Assembly (NCBI GenBank): GCA_037043015.1 | Contig: CM073326.1 | Coordinates: 5,243,845 to 5,307,844 of the forward strand | DNA: 64,000 nt | Reading direction: 5' to 3' | Source of the DNA: Bryum argenteum | Taxonomy: Eukaryota; Streptophyta; Bryopsida; Bryales; Bryaceae | In this document: piece by piece, positions 12,801 to 26,900 of the stretch | How positions within the stretch are numbered: the stretch's first letter is position 1 | How the letters are laid out: every line of letters starts with the position of its first letter | Program-made: the position numbers and the translations under genes | Notes under the pieces: generated by a model | The model's input: the letters and a program-made list of their open reading frames with translations, nothing else | Told to the model about the DNA's origin: nothing | Databases searched by the model: none

Positions 12801-14590
12801 TCAATCGCCCATGTAAGCTTGAAGGACTTGTTCTCAACTAGTCATCCTGTACAAAGTTTTTACTAATTATTTCTTATCATTCGGGTAACCTTACAATGCC
12901 TTCTCAAAATAAAATTTTACAAATCAAAATAATAAATGTGTAAGTGGTTTGTGCTTTAAAATGATACTTGCACATGTAACTTCTTTGTTCAATTCAAAAT
13001 CCTTTTATTACCTTATTACATATATGATAGAACTTTGGAATTTTTTGTTCGTCTCATTCATTAAACATGGTCCTTAACAACTTGGATATTCAAATCTTCT
13101 AATATTTTGTGGTTTTGATCATGACCCTAAAGCCAAGTCATCATGGATTGGCATTAATGCAAAGTTCGCCCCAAATCTATCTTAATATAGAAGTGATAAT
13201 GACGTCAACTCTTAAACTCTTTATATCCCAATATTATGTGAAAGTCGTCCTCCACGCTCATAGGGGCTCTATTCATGGTTTTAGGTACTTCTTTCGAAAC
13301 TTTTCATGCTAATTTTTAAATCTTAACTTTCCTAAACTTCTCACAAGTTTCAAATATTTTATAGCAATATCCTCAAAACTTCCATTAAAATCCATCTCAC
13401 TGCTCGTGAAAATCCGGTTAAGTTTAAAGTCCAACCAGTTAATCAAGCCAAAAGGCAATGATATATCGTTATAGTGTAATTTCTCCCCGATAGCTGCCTT
13501 TGGGGCCTACTCAATCACAGCCTGGATTTGTGACACAAAGAAATACAGAAGGTACTGGAGGAAGTATTGATGTAGATATGAACAGTCTACATCAATCAGT
13601 CTTGGAGATACTCCGGTGCCAGAAGATGTGTTGGCTGAAATGGTCAATACAACCATAGAATACGCTACGGGAGTCGCATCACCATAAGATGATGGAGACT
13701 TTGTAGTCATACCATAACTTAACATATATGATGTTTAGGTGACTAGTATAGTGTGATTGATATGATTGTTTTAGAGAGGGTATGTTTTATTATAGTATAT
13801 GATATTGTAATATTCAATAATTATATATATAGTAAATTTAGAGTTTTGAATCTTATACTTTATCATTGTATTCCATGTTTTATTATTGCATCTCTTACAA
13901 ATTGTATTTGTAGAATGACATTGAAAAGTCATTCCATGAAACAAAATGTATACGATTAGTTTTTTGTAAGTATATGGTCAATAACATTTTGTAGATGGAA
14001 TAAAAATGAAATATTGTAATATATATATATATATATATATATATTATGCACAATTTCAAGGAAATAGTGAAAAGTATTCACCTACGTACACATCAACCAA
14101 ACCAATATTAATGAAATTGTTACAAAAATATAGCAAAAAAAATATTGGAATTTTTGTTTCTTTAATTCCAAAAAAAAAATCTGCTCCAAATCTTATTGCT
14201 ATCGAGTGCCAATTAGTGCACTTGGCCAAGTGCATAATTGTTTAATTGCACGTTAATGGTGCACATCTAATACTTGAAGTTTTCAATGGTACTTAAAAAT
14301 AGGGTCATGTACAAGATTCTTAGTTTTAAGTTTTTAGAAACATAAAATACATAGTTTCATATCTGTTTATACATAGAATCAGAAAATGTTACTTTTGAGT
14401 TTCCAAGCTTCAGAAAACACAAATATTTTTAGAAGGCCAAACACATGAAATAATCCAATTTACCTCTGCAAGTCTAGAACTTAATTCCAAGTTTTGCGAA
14501 AAGACCATTACCCCTTTGCCTTTTACTCCCCACCCAACATTCAATATTAAGCAACAACTTTCCATTTAAACTTAAAATTCGTTAAAAACA
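9846..14590. other. Gene-free stretch
   Basis: I find no supported gene. A more GC-rich block at about 10180-10820 contains an imperfect direct repeat: GTGGTGGCGTTGGAGTGAAG near 10508 and GTGGTGGCAGCTGGAGTGAA near 10686. It also has GT-rich runs at 10270-10300. Frames at 12115-12339 and around 13507-13725 are short and unrecognised. The rest is AT-rich. Confidence 0.6.
14018..14044 (+). repeat. (TA)n microsatellite
   Basis: About 13 TA units in a row inside AT-rich intergenic DNA. Confidence 0.9.
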
Positions 14591-14592
14591 TT

Positions 14593-15120
14593 TTTATTTT
14601 ACTAATGGCAAGAAATAAAGAACTTCCAAAACAGGTGACCTCATGCCCACGGAATGCAAGCTGACGTGGGCGTCACGCCGCGGCACCATGAGTGCCGTAC
14701 TCATACGAACATACATACGAACATGCCGAGGAAGGATGCTTCGATCAACATTCATCCAGTATCGCATTCGATTCATTTCATCCACAAAAATTCATCCATT
14801 CCATTGCATTCGACAACACTCTTGCTGGAATTGCTCCGCGCTGGGGTGTCCGCCTATTGCACCTTCACTCCGATTGCGGGCCTTTTTTCCGCCGTTGCGC
14901 TCCCTCTTCCGCATTGAAATCGGGACTCGCACCGATCTATTTGTGAGGAGTTTTTCGTGAGATCGATTTTGGTTCCCGAACGGCACAATTTAGTGCAGTT
15001 TTGAGTCAGAACGAGGGTTTTGAGCACCTTTAGCCGTAGCATTTGAATCGCGCCTCGTGCTGATCTTTGTTCTGTTGTAGAGAATTCTATTGCTGGTGAA
15101 GGTTTGGTTTGGAGCGAGCC
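14593..15120 (+). promoter_or_regulatory. Promoter and 5' leader region of the TOM1-like gene
   Basis: Base composition changes from AT-rich to GC-richer at about 14640, just ahead of the coding start, as expected for promoter and transcribed leader. No clear TATA box is seen. Frames on both strands here overlap one another without recognisable content, and I treat them as leader sequence. Confidence 0.4.
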
Positions 15121-17005
15121 ATGGAAGGGGGGAACTTCAAGGAGAAGTTCACCGCCTTCGGGGAGAAGGTGAAGAGCGGCAGTGGCGAGTTGAGCCGCAA
15201 GATGAGCGAGAGGATGTCGACTGTGAGCGATAAGATGAAGGAGCTGTTTCAAGTCTCCACGCAGGCCGACAAGCTTGTGGAAGACGCCACCATGGAGAGT
15301 ATGACGGGACCTGATTGGGAGAAGAACCTCGAGATTTGTGATCTCGTCAACATGGAGAAAGTGAGCGGCCAGGATGCTGCTCGTGCGATCAAGAAGCGGA
15401 TCATGCTGAAAAACATTCGGATTCAGTACCTCGCTTTGACCTTGCTGGAGACTTGCGTGAAAAACTGCGAGAAGATGTTCTCTGAAGTCGCCTCCGAGAA
15501 GGTGTTGGACGAGATGGTTAAGATGGTGGATGATCGCACCACTTCCACGGAAAATCGTGAGAAGGCGCTCAAGCTTATCGAAGCCTGGGGAGAGTCCACC
15601 GAAGAGCTTCGGTATCTTCCAATTTTCGAAGAAACCTACAAGGTACTGACTATCGTTTCCGGTCTTTTAACCTTTACATTTGAATCAAATCACTAATTGC
15701 TCCTCGTAGCCATCGCTAATCTCAACTAATAAATTTGGGGCATTTAAGTGAATCTCATTGCTATCGATAAGGTGGATGCAAATTTGTCATTGTCAACAGA
15801 TAAGATAGAGATCTATTTCTGAACGGTCAGATGGTACAGTCAGATCTGTCAATCTCTTCGCAAGACATTTTCTGTGGAAATTTTCAAGTCGGCACGAGGA
15901 GATGCCCTTGAAGTGTAGACGGCGAATGAATCATAAGCCCTAATGCATGCGAGTGTTAGTGAACTGCTAACTGGTGGTTGATTGACTTTGTGTGCAGAGC
16001 TTGAAATCCAGAGGAATCAGGTTCCCAGGTCGTGACGAGGAAAGCTTGGCACCCATATTCACCCCGCCGCAGTCCGTGGCGAGACCTTCAGCAGCAGGAT
16101 CCGGAGGCTTCGATGGTAGCGCTTACTCCAGGGACGTAACCGGATTTCTTGCCGAGGATGTGAGTCCCGAGAACACCAAGGAAGTATTCGATGTGGCACG
16201 CAACAGCGTTGAGCTTCTTAACACAGTTCTGACGTCGTCACCCCAGCAGGAAGCTCTCAAGGTACGTGTTGTGCCCACAATCTATATCTTCCATATCCCC
16301 TTATCTGATTATCTTTGTTCCAATCTTGATAGTCATGAGAGCCTCACTTACTCCTAATCATACAGTCAGCAAAGTGTCTCTTCTGTACTATCGATTGAAG
16401 TGGTCAAGCATGTGGTCAAACAAGTGAGATTGATAGATCAGTCTACTAGAGAGGAACTTTTGAGGGAATCACTTATATCCTCCTTGGAGGCTGTGTAGAT
16501 GGTCTTGTCAACTCAGTTTAGGGGCTATTGAATCGTACGATGAATGCCAACATGGTGAAATTGACTATGACCGCAGGAAGAGTTGACACTGACGCTGGTG
16601 GAGCAGTGTCGGACGAGTCAGTACAAAATACAGAGAATCGTGGAGAGGTCAGGTGACGCCGATCCCGTACTCTTCGAGGCACTGAATGTGAACGATGAGG
16701 TGCAACGTGTGTTGACGAAGTTCGAGGAGATGTCAAAAGGAGGAACAGGTGAAGCAGAACCGGAGTCAACAGAGTCCACATTTGTGCATGTGCAAGCGTT
16801 GGATGAAGATGCCTCCGAGGAAGCCTCCTCCCTCGTCCGAAAGCGTGAGTCGAAACCAACTGCACCACCCGCCGCCTCGCACCCTGACGATGCCGCCATG
16901 GCCGACTTGGACGAAATGATTTTTGGCAACAGAGCAGGAGCAGCAGCTGAAGGCAGCAGCGAGAAGCCCAAGAAGAAGAACGCCGATGACTTGATCAGCT
17001 TTTAA
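15121..17005 (+). CDS. TOM1-like (TOL) VHS-GAT ubiquitin-binding protein
   Basis: Three exons: 15121-15642, 15998-16261 and 16577-17005, all joined in phase 0, give about 404 residues. The start ATG has a good context (GAGCCATGG) and precedes the conserved region. Residues about 45-180 form a VHS domain (for example DWEKNLEICDLVN and YLALTLLETCVKNCEKMF). Residues about 222-325 form a GAT domain (SPENTKEVFDVARNSVELLN, then VEQCRTSQYKIQRIVE). The C-terminus ends in KKNADDLISF, common in plant TOLs. Family members bind ubiquitinated cargo at the plasma membrane and endosome and act in place of ESCRT-0, sorting receptors to the vacuole. Length fits the shorter TOL members. Introns are 355 and 315 bp. 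The domain call is firm; which TOL subgroup is not resolved. Confidence 0.95.
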
Positions 17006-18618
17006 GTCACTGTCGGGTGCCGGATTCGTTGATTGTTCATTTTTTTTCTCTTATCAGTTATTTTGTTGCACATTTGTATATGCTGTCGAACACTAATCAA
17101 GTGGCTGAGTTTTTGGATCTCATGCTTTTTATGTACTGATTCATCTTTTTGGAGCATTCAGTAGATATTAATATTGCGTCTCATATTACTCTTATCATAT
17201 TACTCATATGCTAAAGTCTCAAATCCTTCCCGGTTATGTTTAGGTGTCGTAGTCAACGAGGTTCAGATTTTAGGGGTTGACCTTCGTTGCTGCTTTCTTA
17301 CGTAAAGAAAGTGCACAGGAAATGCACATGATTTCCTCCCAATCCTCCGGAGTGAGATTGCTTCATCGGTTGGATAAATGGTAAAATGAAAATCTTAAAA
17401 TGAATCGTACGCACCCTCATAACTGATCAGTCAAGATTTCTAATCGATGTTAACCCTGGAACGTCGGAGCCCATGGGAAGATAATTTCGGATGAAAAACG
17501 TTGTCTATCGTCCAATATCAGATCTCAGTTGAAGACCTTGCGACCGCTTCGATATTCTAGGGTTAGGATTTCATCACCCTTGCTTTTACCTTGTGCTTAC
17601 ATGGAGTATGCATGAAGTAAAGTGATCTTTAAGGTATATCTACCTTTTGAAAATTGGTAAGTATCTGGATATTTCAAATAGAATGAATGTTTGAATCCCA
17701 GAAGTAGGTGTTTCTAGGGAGTTTGCTTGTACACAGAGATATGAGTGGTGGTAGTGAAGGTGTGAGTGTAAGACCTCATCACTTCCAATTCAGAGCTTTT
17801 TCTATCATGACCATTTCATGGTCATGACAAGCCCATGAACCTTACCGGCTCTGATTTCCGAAGCTACCAAGCCAATACAGACAGTGTTACACCTCCTTTA
17901 CTACCCGAATCCCCGGATTTACGTTTGTTGCACCCACGGATTGACGTTTGTTGTTGGTACTCCATTTACTACCCGCACCCCCGGTTTAACGCTTGGCGTC
18001 GGTACTCCAGTGACTCCAGTTAGACATGGCCGTCATGACTGTCTCCGAAGCAGCTCGTTACTGATATCAATATATTTCAGGCTAAAGTGCATATTTCTCT
18101 TTCATGAAGGTCTTTGTAACATTCTGGAGAGGTTGACAATAGGGCCCAGTCTGCAAATTCAAAATGAAGTGGTAAAAATAGTAGAATCATTATTCAAAAC
18201 ACTGCTTCCACGAAAAGCTCTTGTTCCATGATCAATACTACATCAATTAAGAGTTGAAGGACCTTCCAGATTAATGAATTGATAATCATCATGACATAGG
18301 GTGAACTACATATCGTCCAGAAAATCTTTGCTGAAAAGGACCTTAGTTCCAAGAGCCTCAAAGGAAAAAGATCAAGGACCTCCAACTCCCTCGCACTATC
18401 CATAAACATTCAGTCCAAACCTGAACAATACTTACATTGACTGCCAAAACAGTATAACATAATTTACCTTCGGTCATTCATATATTATAATGGTGATGCA
18501 TTTAATATGCAATCAACTGACGTCTAATGTGTTCGTGCATGTAGATGATGTGACTACCAAATTACAAGTCCAACCATACAAGATAATTTGAGAAAGATCT
18601 AGATCAAAGTAAATTAGC
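17006..18618. other. Gene-free stretch with a short direct duplication
   Basis: This is the 3' flank of the TOM1-like gene. At about 17895-18012 a motif is repeated imperfectly: TTTACTACCCGAATCCCCGG near 17898 and TTTACTACCCGCACCCCCGG near 17965, each followed by a TTGKTGGTACTCC-like string. Nothing else is supported. Confidence 0.6.
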
Positions 18619-19925
18619 TCCAAAAGTCACTTGTGCTCACACTTGAAATGTACTGTACAAGTGGTATTTTTTAGGTCTGATTATTTGGGTGAACATGTTC
18701 GTGGCCTCCACATTTTCAATGTCTCCCCATTTAATGACTGCACATCATGTATGCAAATTCAGCAAAATGCTTCGATTGAGATCTCTCTCTGTTGCTACTA
18801 GAATGCAAGTAGAAGAAGCTACTTTAAAGAAGTTGAGGAGAGGGGAGAGCACTAGAAATGTTGCTAGAGAGTTACAAGTATCGCAAAGTTAAGTTGCAAA
18901 ATTTTGTAAGCAGAATTTGAGTGGATTGAGTGATGTCAATCAAAGTTTTGGTGGTAGGCCAGAAATGTACAGTGCAGTTATTTGTAGACCTTGTATCATA
19001 GCAACCATTGTGGGTGGCTTATAAATTGCACATAAACTTGGAAATTACTTGTGGGAAGAGCTTTATGTTGGTATGAGCAATAGTACTGTGAGGAGAGTCT
19101 TATGAAAAGCAGATCTGAAATGTAATTGAAGCAAAAAAAACCAAAGCTTACACTTCTTTAAATTAATGAACAATTAGAATTTGCTAAACGTCATTGCCAT
19201 TGGATTGATGATAATTGGGATAGTGTAGTATTTTCCGACAAAACAAAAATTAACCGATTCTGCTTTGATGGTTGTAGTTGGTGTTGGTTTTGTAATGAAG
19301 AAAGTGATGGTCGCACTTGGTGTTGGTTTTGTCATGAACAAAGTAGGTGTACAGGAATGGTTCAACAAAGTGTCAAGTTTGGAGGTAGCTGAGTGATGAT
19401 GTGGGGTTGCATTACTTTAAGTAGCCTTGGTATATTGTGTAGGATTGAGGGAAGAATAGATCAATACCTGTATAGAGAAATTCTAGAGCGACAATTGTTC
19501 ATATGCTCCATGCATACGATTTGGACCCCGCCAATTTTATTTTCAGCATGATAATGACCCAAAACATATATTCAAGAGTGTCCACCGTTGGCTAAACTTG
19601 CAAGAATTTGTTGTTTTGAAGTGGCCGCTGTAATCTCCAAACTTGAATCCAATCGAACACTTGTGAGCAACTTTAAAACACGGATTGGACCAATATGAGA
19701 GTCCTCCCAAAGGAATGTTAAAATTGTGGGAGCGTGTCAAGGATTGTTAAGCTTCAATTACTCCCAACGAGTGTTAGAACTTGTGTTGGGCTTCAATTAG
19801 TCCCAATGAGTTTCAGAACGTGTACAAGAGCATGCCTAGGCACATTGCATTTGTTACGTCTATTAAGGGTAGGTGGACAAATATTAGCTTCATTCTTACG
19901 TATGTGAGCAGAACTTGGTTTTGGA
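18619..19925 (+). mobile_element. Dead Tc1-type (DD34E) DNA transposon
   Basis: A transposase of the Tc1 branch of Tc1/mariner is readable across about 1.2 kb. It has an N-terminal helix-turn-helix (GESTRNVARELQVSQS near 18845), a first catalytic Asp in VVFSDKTKINRF (near 19230-19260), a second in FQHDNDPKH (near 19540) and a Glu in PNLNPIEHL (near 19650), and the conserved tail ESPPKGMLKLWERVKD. Counting between the second Asp and the Glu gives 34 residues, hence DD34E. About eight in-frame stops and at least one frame change make it inactive. Imperfect inverted ends (18 of 23 bases) are seen at 18619-18641 and 19903-19925, giving a 1.3-kb element, the usual Tc1 size. The exact termini and target site are uncertain. 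Confidence 0.88.
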
Positions 19926-20935
19926 TTGAACTTCAGTTTATTTTTGTTGGTACGTGCATACTTATGTGTAACAAGCCTCAATTCCATGGAAATATGACTA
20001 ATTGCAATGGTAATCCTATGCAATTTATGGTTTCATTTTGTATGCATCCAATTTTCTTGCAATGTTTGTTGAATTTCTATATGATGTGCTGAGTTTTGGC
20101 AGTCAATGTACATGATACAAGGGATCCCCTGACCTCATAAAAGCTCAGGTCATGCCTTCAACCATACATTAAGGCATCATAGCTTCAGACTGAATAACAT
20201 CAATTATGCAATTAAGAGAAAACATTGTCCAGTACTTAATGAAAAGTGTAGCTCAGTCACAGGGTTGAAAGAGGAAGCTTCCCAGTTTCATAAAATCATC
20301 TTTGGCATTGTATCATACTAGTGGAGATCTCACACAAATTGGAGAATATAAAGGAACAATTTCTGAATTGAAAATGGTGCCTGCAGCCGAAGATGTGGAA
20401 TATATTACAAGCTGTAACACATCTTGCTTCCTACAAATGCTTATGCTAATTTCATCAAACACAGCCCACATAAACAGGGAGTGCATCCTACTTTGTGCAT
20501 TCTACTTGCTTACTGGCAGTGGCTAGAAGCCTTGAAAATCAAACCACAATACTACTAACAATGCAACTAAATCGAGAAATCTAACCTGAACTTTCGTTAT
20601 CTTGTCTTGGGGCTGGCTGGCCTTCGATCGCACTGCATTTCAAGTCAGAAGCTGGTGTAGCAGCTCTCATCAGTCACTACATAACATTCTATAACCCCTC
20701 TTTATAACTAAGCAAACACATAGATCTGGGTGATAGAATATTATGAAGAGCTGAAAAAGTGAAAAGCAAGTGGGGGGGGGACATGTGCTGTAAACCGAAA
20801 CTCACAAGAGGGCAACAATGTGTTACCACTTCCTTCAATGTAATCACCAAAGGATGGATGATTCAAAGATTTTTCACACCATCTTTTGACTCATCATCCT
20901 TTTTTGTGGTGGATGTACAGTACATGAAAGTCCTC
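19926..20935. other. Gene-free interval
   Basis: This lies between the Tc1 fossil and the last exon of the PRAF gene. It probably includes the PRAF 3' untranslated region next to 20935. No other feature is supported. A short G run occurs near 20770. Confidence 0.5.
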
Positions 20936-23900
20936 TCAGTAGGTGCCCGGCCTTGATGACCTCTCAGGTTCCTCTCCTTGCCTGCTGCCGGCTCCGTTTG
21001 GGTTGTTGACTTTGTCAACTCCAACTCGTACGTTGTATTGCTCGTGCACCCGGACTCGATTTTCTGCCCACCACTGCTCTGCATCCTTCTCACTGAACCG
21101 CTTTCGACTGCACATTGTTCAAGCCAACGAGGCCACACGTTAGCGCTAGGTAAACTACGATAATAAAATCCAGGGGACATAGCATTACAAGCGAAGTCAC
21201 AACTTGCTTCTGAAACACTTTTACGAAAATGACATAAGTTTTGTGGAACAAAATGTTTCAAAATTCAAAATTTCACCTCAAATTTTTCCTCGGACAACAA
21301 TCTAGTAACTTATACGAAAAGTATTATTGCATCTATGTACGTATGAAACTTATTAGAAATGTAAGTATCTAGGTACGTATTTGATTGTTTACAACAAGTT
21401 CACAAGCACAGGATGTTATATCAAAGCACTCTTCCATCCACTTCAGACAGGAAGGTGAATATACACTTCCGGACACCGTGGGTTTCCACGACATGCAATC
21501 CGGAGTTCTTTGATGTTTGTGGTTTCGACATTGTCCATGGATCTCGGAACTGCTAAAACCCTGGTTCGATGATCGCATCTCTAAACGTACGTTGGATACA
21601 TACAGTTCGAACGAACAGAAATGTTCGTTGATGCAATAACGGAGGCAGGGTGAATGCTTCACTTCTGGACTACTCCGAAGAGTGCAATTATTGTGTTATT
21701 CGTAAAGCTTCCACTAGGAATAGCTCTTCAGGGATAAGATTATACATAAAGTTATCCTATAAAGTGGCAATGACAGCCTCAAGATATCCAGATTGAATTT
21801 GGAAAGCAGTGATTGTGTTTCCACAATACTTTTACGACGAACAGCGTTCCAAATGCATCAGGGACAAGATTATAAGACGAAGCCATCCTATGAAGTGGTA
21901 ATAGAAAGTTACAGCCTCAAGTACAATGATGGAATTAATTTCTGAATCAGTTGTGGAAAGCAGTAATTGTGTGTTCAGTAGGAACAGCTTCCCGAATGCA
22001 TCAGGGACAAGGTTAGAGAGGAAGCTATCCTACGGAAGGATGAAGCAACAGCCTCAAAGCATATCGGCGTACCTGAATCGAACACGCTTTAGGTCCTTGC
22101 CGCCTCCAGGTAGAGCAGTCAAAGTGATATACACTCCAGGTTCGTCTTGCTCTACCCACTCTGTGTCGGGTTCTCTTCCATTCTCCGGAAGAGAATTGCC
22201 AGATGGCCGACTGCTTTCATCACCACTTTGCTGTGCAGCATCATGTCCATTCGTGTCTCCTTCGCCCCGTCGTGCACTCCCTCCCAACCTGCCGAGAGTA
22301 CTCTCCATGTCACCGTCGATGCCAGTAGACTGGGAGCTTCCCAGTAACTGACTTGGCTCCAATCCCGGAAGGAGGTTAGAGGAAATCCCATTGGGACTGA
22401 TTATTTTCGGACTGAATGGCTGTGGTTGTAGACCTAGCACTTCACTACTGCTCTGAAGCCCATTGGACATATCGAGACGAGCAAGAGATTGAGATCGCCC
22501 ATGCTTGAATGTTCCTTGGGGCAGCCGCTCCGCCATCTCTTTCAGCTGAAATAAAGCAGACACCACTACTTTAGCATAAAGACTCGCAAGAGGATAATTC
22601 AGCTAGTAGATTAGAGAACGTATAGATGATCAAACCTGCGCAGTAAGAGACTTGATGACTTCCTTTGCAGCTTTGGATTTCGCAGCCTCTTCAGTTGCCA
22701 TTGCAATAGCATTCTGCAGCTGCTGACTTGTACGCTGCAGCTCCTTGTCTTGGTTTTGAAGGTTCCGAGCTAAGCTTTCAATCTGGCGAACCAAGACAAA
22801 CAGCCCTTGAGGTTAAAGACCTTCGAAACAGTCAGGGCTCCCACTACAGAACACTCTCGTAGCTGTTCTCAAGTAACTATCGATGTAACGGTCCTCATTA
22901 AGTCTAGAGGAGAGAATTTGTTTGAACCAACCAACACTTATCTGATACGGAACTCCAAGAGGAGCACTCTACATATCATCTCACTAGGAAGTATGGTGAG
23001 ATAGAGGAGTCAACGAGAAATGGTTACCTGTGCCCTATATTGTATATTCTCTTCACTTAAAGCTTCGTTTGTTTTCTTCAAGTCCTCCATCGCGGTCTTC
23101 GACACGACCAGCCCAGAGCCTGTTGGGGTTGGAGTAGTGGATCTTGGAGGGCTCGACCGCCTAGAAAGAGGTGACACTGCTCTGGAAATGGCTCTCGGTG
23201 ACAAGACAGAGTTTGCAGTAATAGCCAAGGGTCCCTTCATACTCGGTTGGTACAGAGGCTTTGCAAATCCCGCAGGAACGCTTACAGAGCCCCATGAGGG
23301 TAACCCATTCGGTGCCGGGGAGACACGGCTTGACGAGATGTCCACCTTCTTCGTCCGCTTCAGGACGGAGTTTTTGTCTACCGACTTTCCAGAATCCAGA
23401 GTGATAGGAGGCTTCCCGGAGTTCGCTACCTGCGGTCTCGGCACTTTGAACTCAGCTTTACTTGAGCCCTCCTTGGACGTGTCTATCGTCCTCCGACTGG
23501 GTATGGCCCGTTTCGACAGGGCTATCAGGCCACCTTCGCTGGCCTTCTTCAGCTTTCCAAAGCAGGGGTCGCACACTCGATATGGCTTGCTCGGATTGGG
23601 AGCCAGTGCAGCTCTCAAAGCCTTTTTCGAACTGCATCCATGGCAGTATGCTAGACCACAATTGTAACAATTGTGCCTCTTCCGAGTGAAACCGAATGCC
23701 TGCCTACAAGTTGAACACACGTTCTGGTCGGCCCCAGACAACCACTTGTGTAGACAAATTGCGGCTGTGAAGCTGGAACCGCACGCGATACTTTTCACTT
23801 GCTTATCCTTGAGAGCTTCCACCAGTGTTGGGACGTTCCTGTCGTCCACATCTCCATGCCCCAGCCGCCCATTCGCTCCCTTCCCCCATGTGTACACCTC

Positions 23901-26900
23901 CGACTTGTGAGTCAACACAGCAACGTGATGGGCACCACAAGCTATTTCTTCAATATACTTTTCCAGTAGTCTTCCCTCCACTACCCCTGGTAGCTTTCCA
24001 TCGGCTTGAGGATCTCCCAACTGGCCGTATGTCGAACTACCCATTGTGTACACCTGCCCCGACGTTGTCAGTGCCACTGTCAAGCTGTTTCCACAAGCCA
24101 CCTGCCGGAAGTTATGATCCACAAGAGCTGCAACGCAGGTCGGCACCAGTCGCTGCTCCTTGTCTCCGTGGCCCAACCTTCCTTTATCTCCGTCGCCCCA
24201 GGTGAAGAGCTTTCCAGATGAGCAGTTGCTGGCGCTTGAGTAGCCCACCATCACCTCGACAACGGCTGCTGTGTGCCACACCCCACACGCTGCCTTCACA
24301 GTCTTCAAGCCCTTGAGAGACTCCACCTCTCGAGGAGAGTATAAGCTCTTCTTGTCGTTGTGGCCCAGCACTCCAAACGTGCCGTCACCGAACGTGAAGA
24401 GCTGCCCTGCGGAGGTCACCAGCGTGGTATGCCAAGGACCGCAAGCAATCGATTGAACTCGTATCCCTTCCAAGGGGCCGGTCACTCGCTTCGGCATCCA
24501 GTGGCTGATATCGTTACCATGACCGAGCAGTCCAAGGCTGTGAGTACCATCGCCCCAAGTATAAAGATCGCCGGATAAAGTGACTGCACAGCCATGGTAC
24601 TCCCCGCATGCGACCACTTCGGTGTTGCACGAAGCCAGAGCTTCCACCAGCTGAGGCTGAGACACATCGCAATCCACCCCATGGCCCAGGCGCCCACCTG
24701 ACTCCTCTCCCCACGTGAATACGTCTCCCTGCTTCGTAACGAGCGCTGCATGCTTGCCTCCACACGCAATATAATGCACATCTAGGACCATGGTAGACTC
24801 CAACGCCTTTGGGAGAAGTGCATCCAACTGATTGGCCCCGGCACTGCCTGATCTATGTACACCACCTCCCAGAATCCCATCCCCAACACCCTCCCCCCAC
24901 ATATACACATCGCCCAATGCCTCCCCTTCCTCCCCGTGCTGTGAGCCCTGGCTTGACGAGCTCACAGCACTCGACATGCTGATCCTGTAATTTTCTGACA
25001 GACCGCCCCCTGCCAGTCGCAGATGGGCATTCCCGCTGTCGGAACCCACATCTGAACTCCCCGAATGCATCGATCCTATCATCGAAGCTGCGTCAAAGAT
25101 ATTCTTTGCTTCCCCTTTATCTGACCGCAGTGGGCTTCCCAATCTGTGTAAATTCTTCGAAAAGTCGAAGCTATCCTGCCAAGCACAAAGCAAACATGTC
25201 CCATTCGTTCAGAGAAACGACACTCCAAAAAGAATGTACTCAGAGGCTCTGCCTCTGTCACTAGCAGGAAAAATATCCCTATACATAGTGGAGAAAACTA
25301 ACATCTCGACTACCGAGAGTCGGGCTAGCTGGTTGACGCAAACACTCGATGATTTCCATCCAACGTTCCGAACGAAACTATAAATCACCCCTCCGAAGGT
25401 TAGGACCTTATACTGATTCTTATGTATGGGGCGTGCCAGTAAAGCGAACGGTGGTAAGGCATGCAAGACACACCTGGTGCAGATTATCAGTACTTCCAAA
25501 GGGAGATGTCAAATGTGAAATATTTCTTGTGACGGCATCCGCGGATCCTTCAGAATTTAAGCTGACGTTAGATTTTCGCAAGTGAGCACCACCAATTGAC
25601 GCTGAGAGACCGACGAACCAGACTTCAGCCTCATCTTTATCCTTACATATCTGCAAACAATAAAAGTGCCCAAAAATTCCTTCAGTGAACTCTTACCAGT
25701 CACATTCTTAAGCCGCGCCTCACTAACTGGTGCTTCAACCCCAATTCACCATAGCCATCAGAACATACAAAAATCGTACACTTGAATGATACTCACCAAA
25801 TCCAACGACCGCTCCTCGTTCGAATGTATTAGCGAGAAAGATTGATACTCCTTCTCTGGTCTCGGGTACCGCTGAAAAACTGGCTGTTACAGCAATATTT
25901 CCAGATCTGTTAGAGAGTAATCTCGTGAAAGATATTCTCATGCCAGAGGCCAATTTTTCGGTGATCCTTCAAGACTTCTCACGAACGAAGTCGTAAACAA
26001 GCTATGTAAACACAAGAAATCCCAAACCTAGAGACGTCAAGATCTGTGAGGCACTTACTGTACGCTGGCCGGGTATTATCCTAGAGACAGTACTCAACCA
26101 CAGCCTCTTCTCTTCTCCCTCGGAGTACCATACTAAAGTTTTCTCATCCTGCGCACAGTTCCCCCATTTAGATACGCAGATACAACAGGAAGATTTCCCG
26201 AAGCTGTAAGAGGGAGGCATATAGAAGAATAACTCACAGCAGAGAGTTTGAATGGACAGAATTTAGGTTTCCCTCGTCGACCGTATTTCAGGAGCTGAGC
26301 ACCTTTCTTCAGTGCAGTTATAGCCTTCATCCAGAAAAATGCAACATCATCAAGCCATGCACAACAATCTCTACCTGCAAAACGATCTCTACTTGCAAAA
26401 CGGTCTCTACTTACCGCAATCTCAAGACAGAAACGCAGTGACTCAGAAACGCATCAATACATACTCCAACTACTCAAAAAACGCGGGCTGCAATTGAAAT
26501 TTCTACAACACGAACGGAATCAACATTTCTGTTGATCAAATTCCCTACATTCTTCAAATAGCTACATTTATCAAATTCTTTAAAAACTCCTAAACAACTC
26601 ATTTTCCCTCCTAATAACTGTTATGTTAAAGACTGTACGGACAGAATGTGTCCACATTATAATGCTAATCATAAGCTGAATCAAAGGCCGTGCATTCCGC
26701 AGAAAATGGTAAGACCTTGACCAATTCAAATCGGACCCTCTCTGCTCACCACACTAAGCTTAACAGCCGGTGAACATGTAACAGACGTGTCACGTGCCCC
26801 TAAATCTGATGCTTGCGGACTCAATATACAATGCAAAGCCTTCCAAAGCTCCATCGCTAGGGAAACTCCCGAGATTCGACATTCGAAAAGCAAACGTACC

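Noticed and set aside
14654-15252. Several overlapping frames of 80-130 codons around the TOM1-like start
   Set aside because: They are shadows of GC-richer leader and exon 1 in other frames; only the VHS-GAT frame has domain content.
23020-24781. Long plus-strand and extra minus-strand frames opposite the PRAF exon
   Set aside because: They are antisense or shifted readings of the RCC1/FYVE exon with no recognisable domain.
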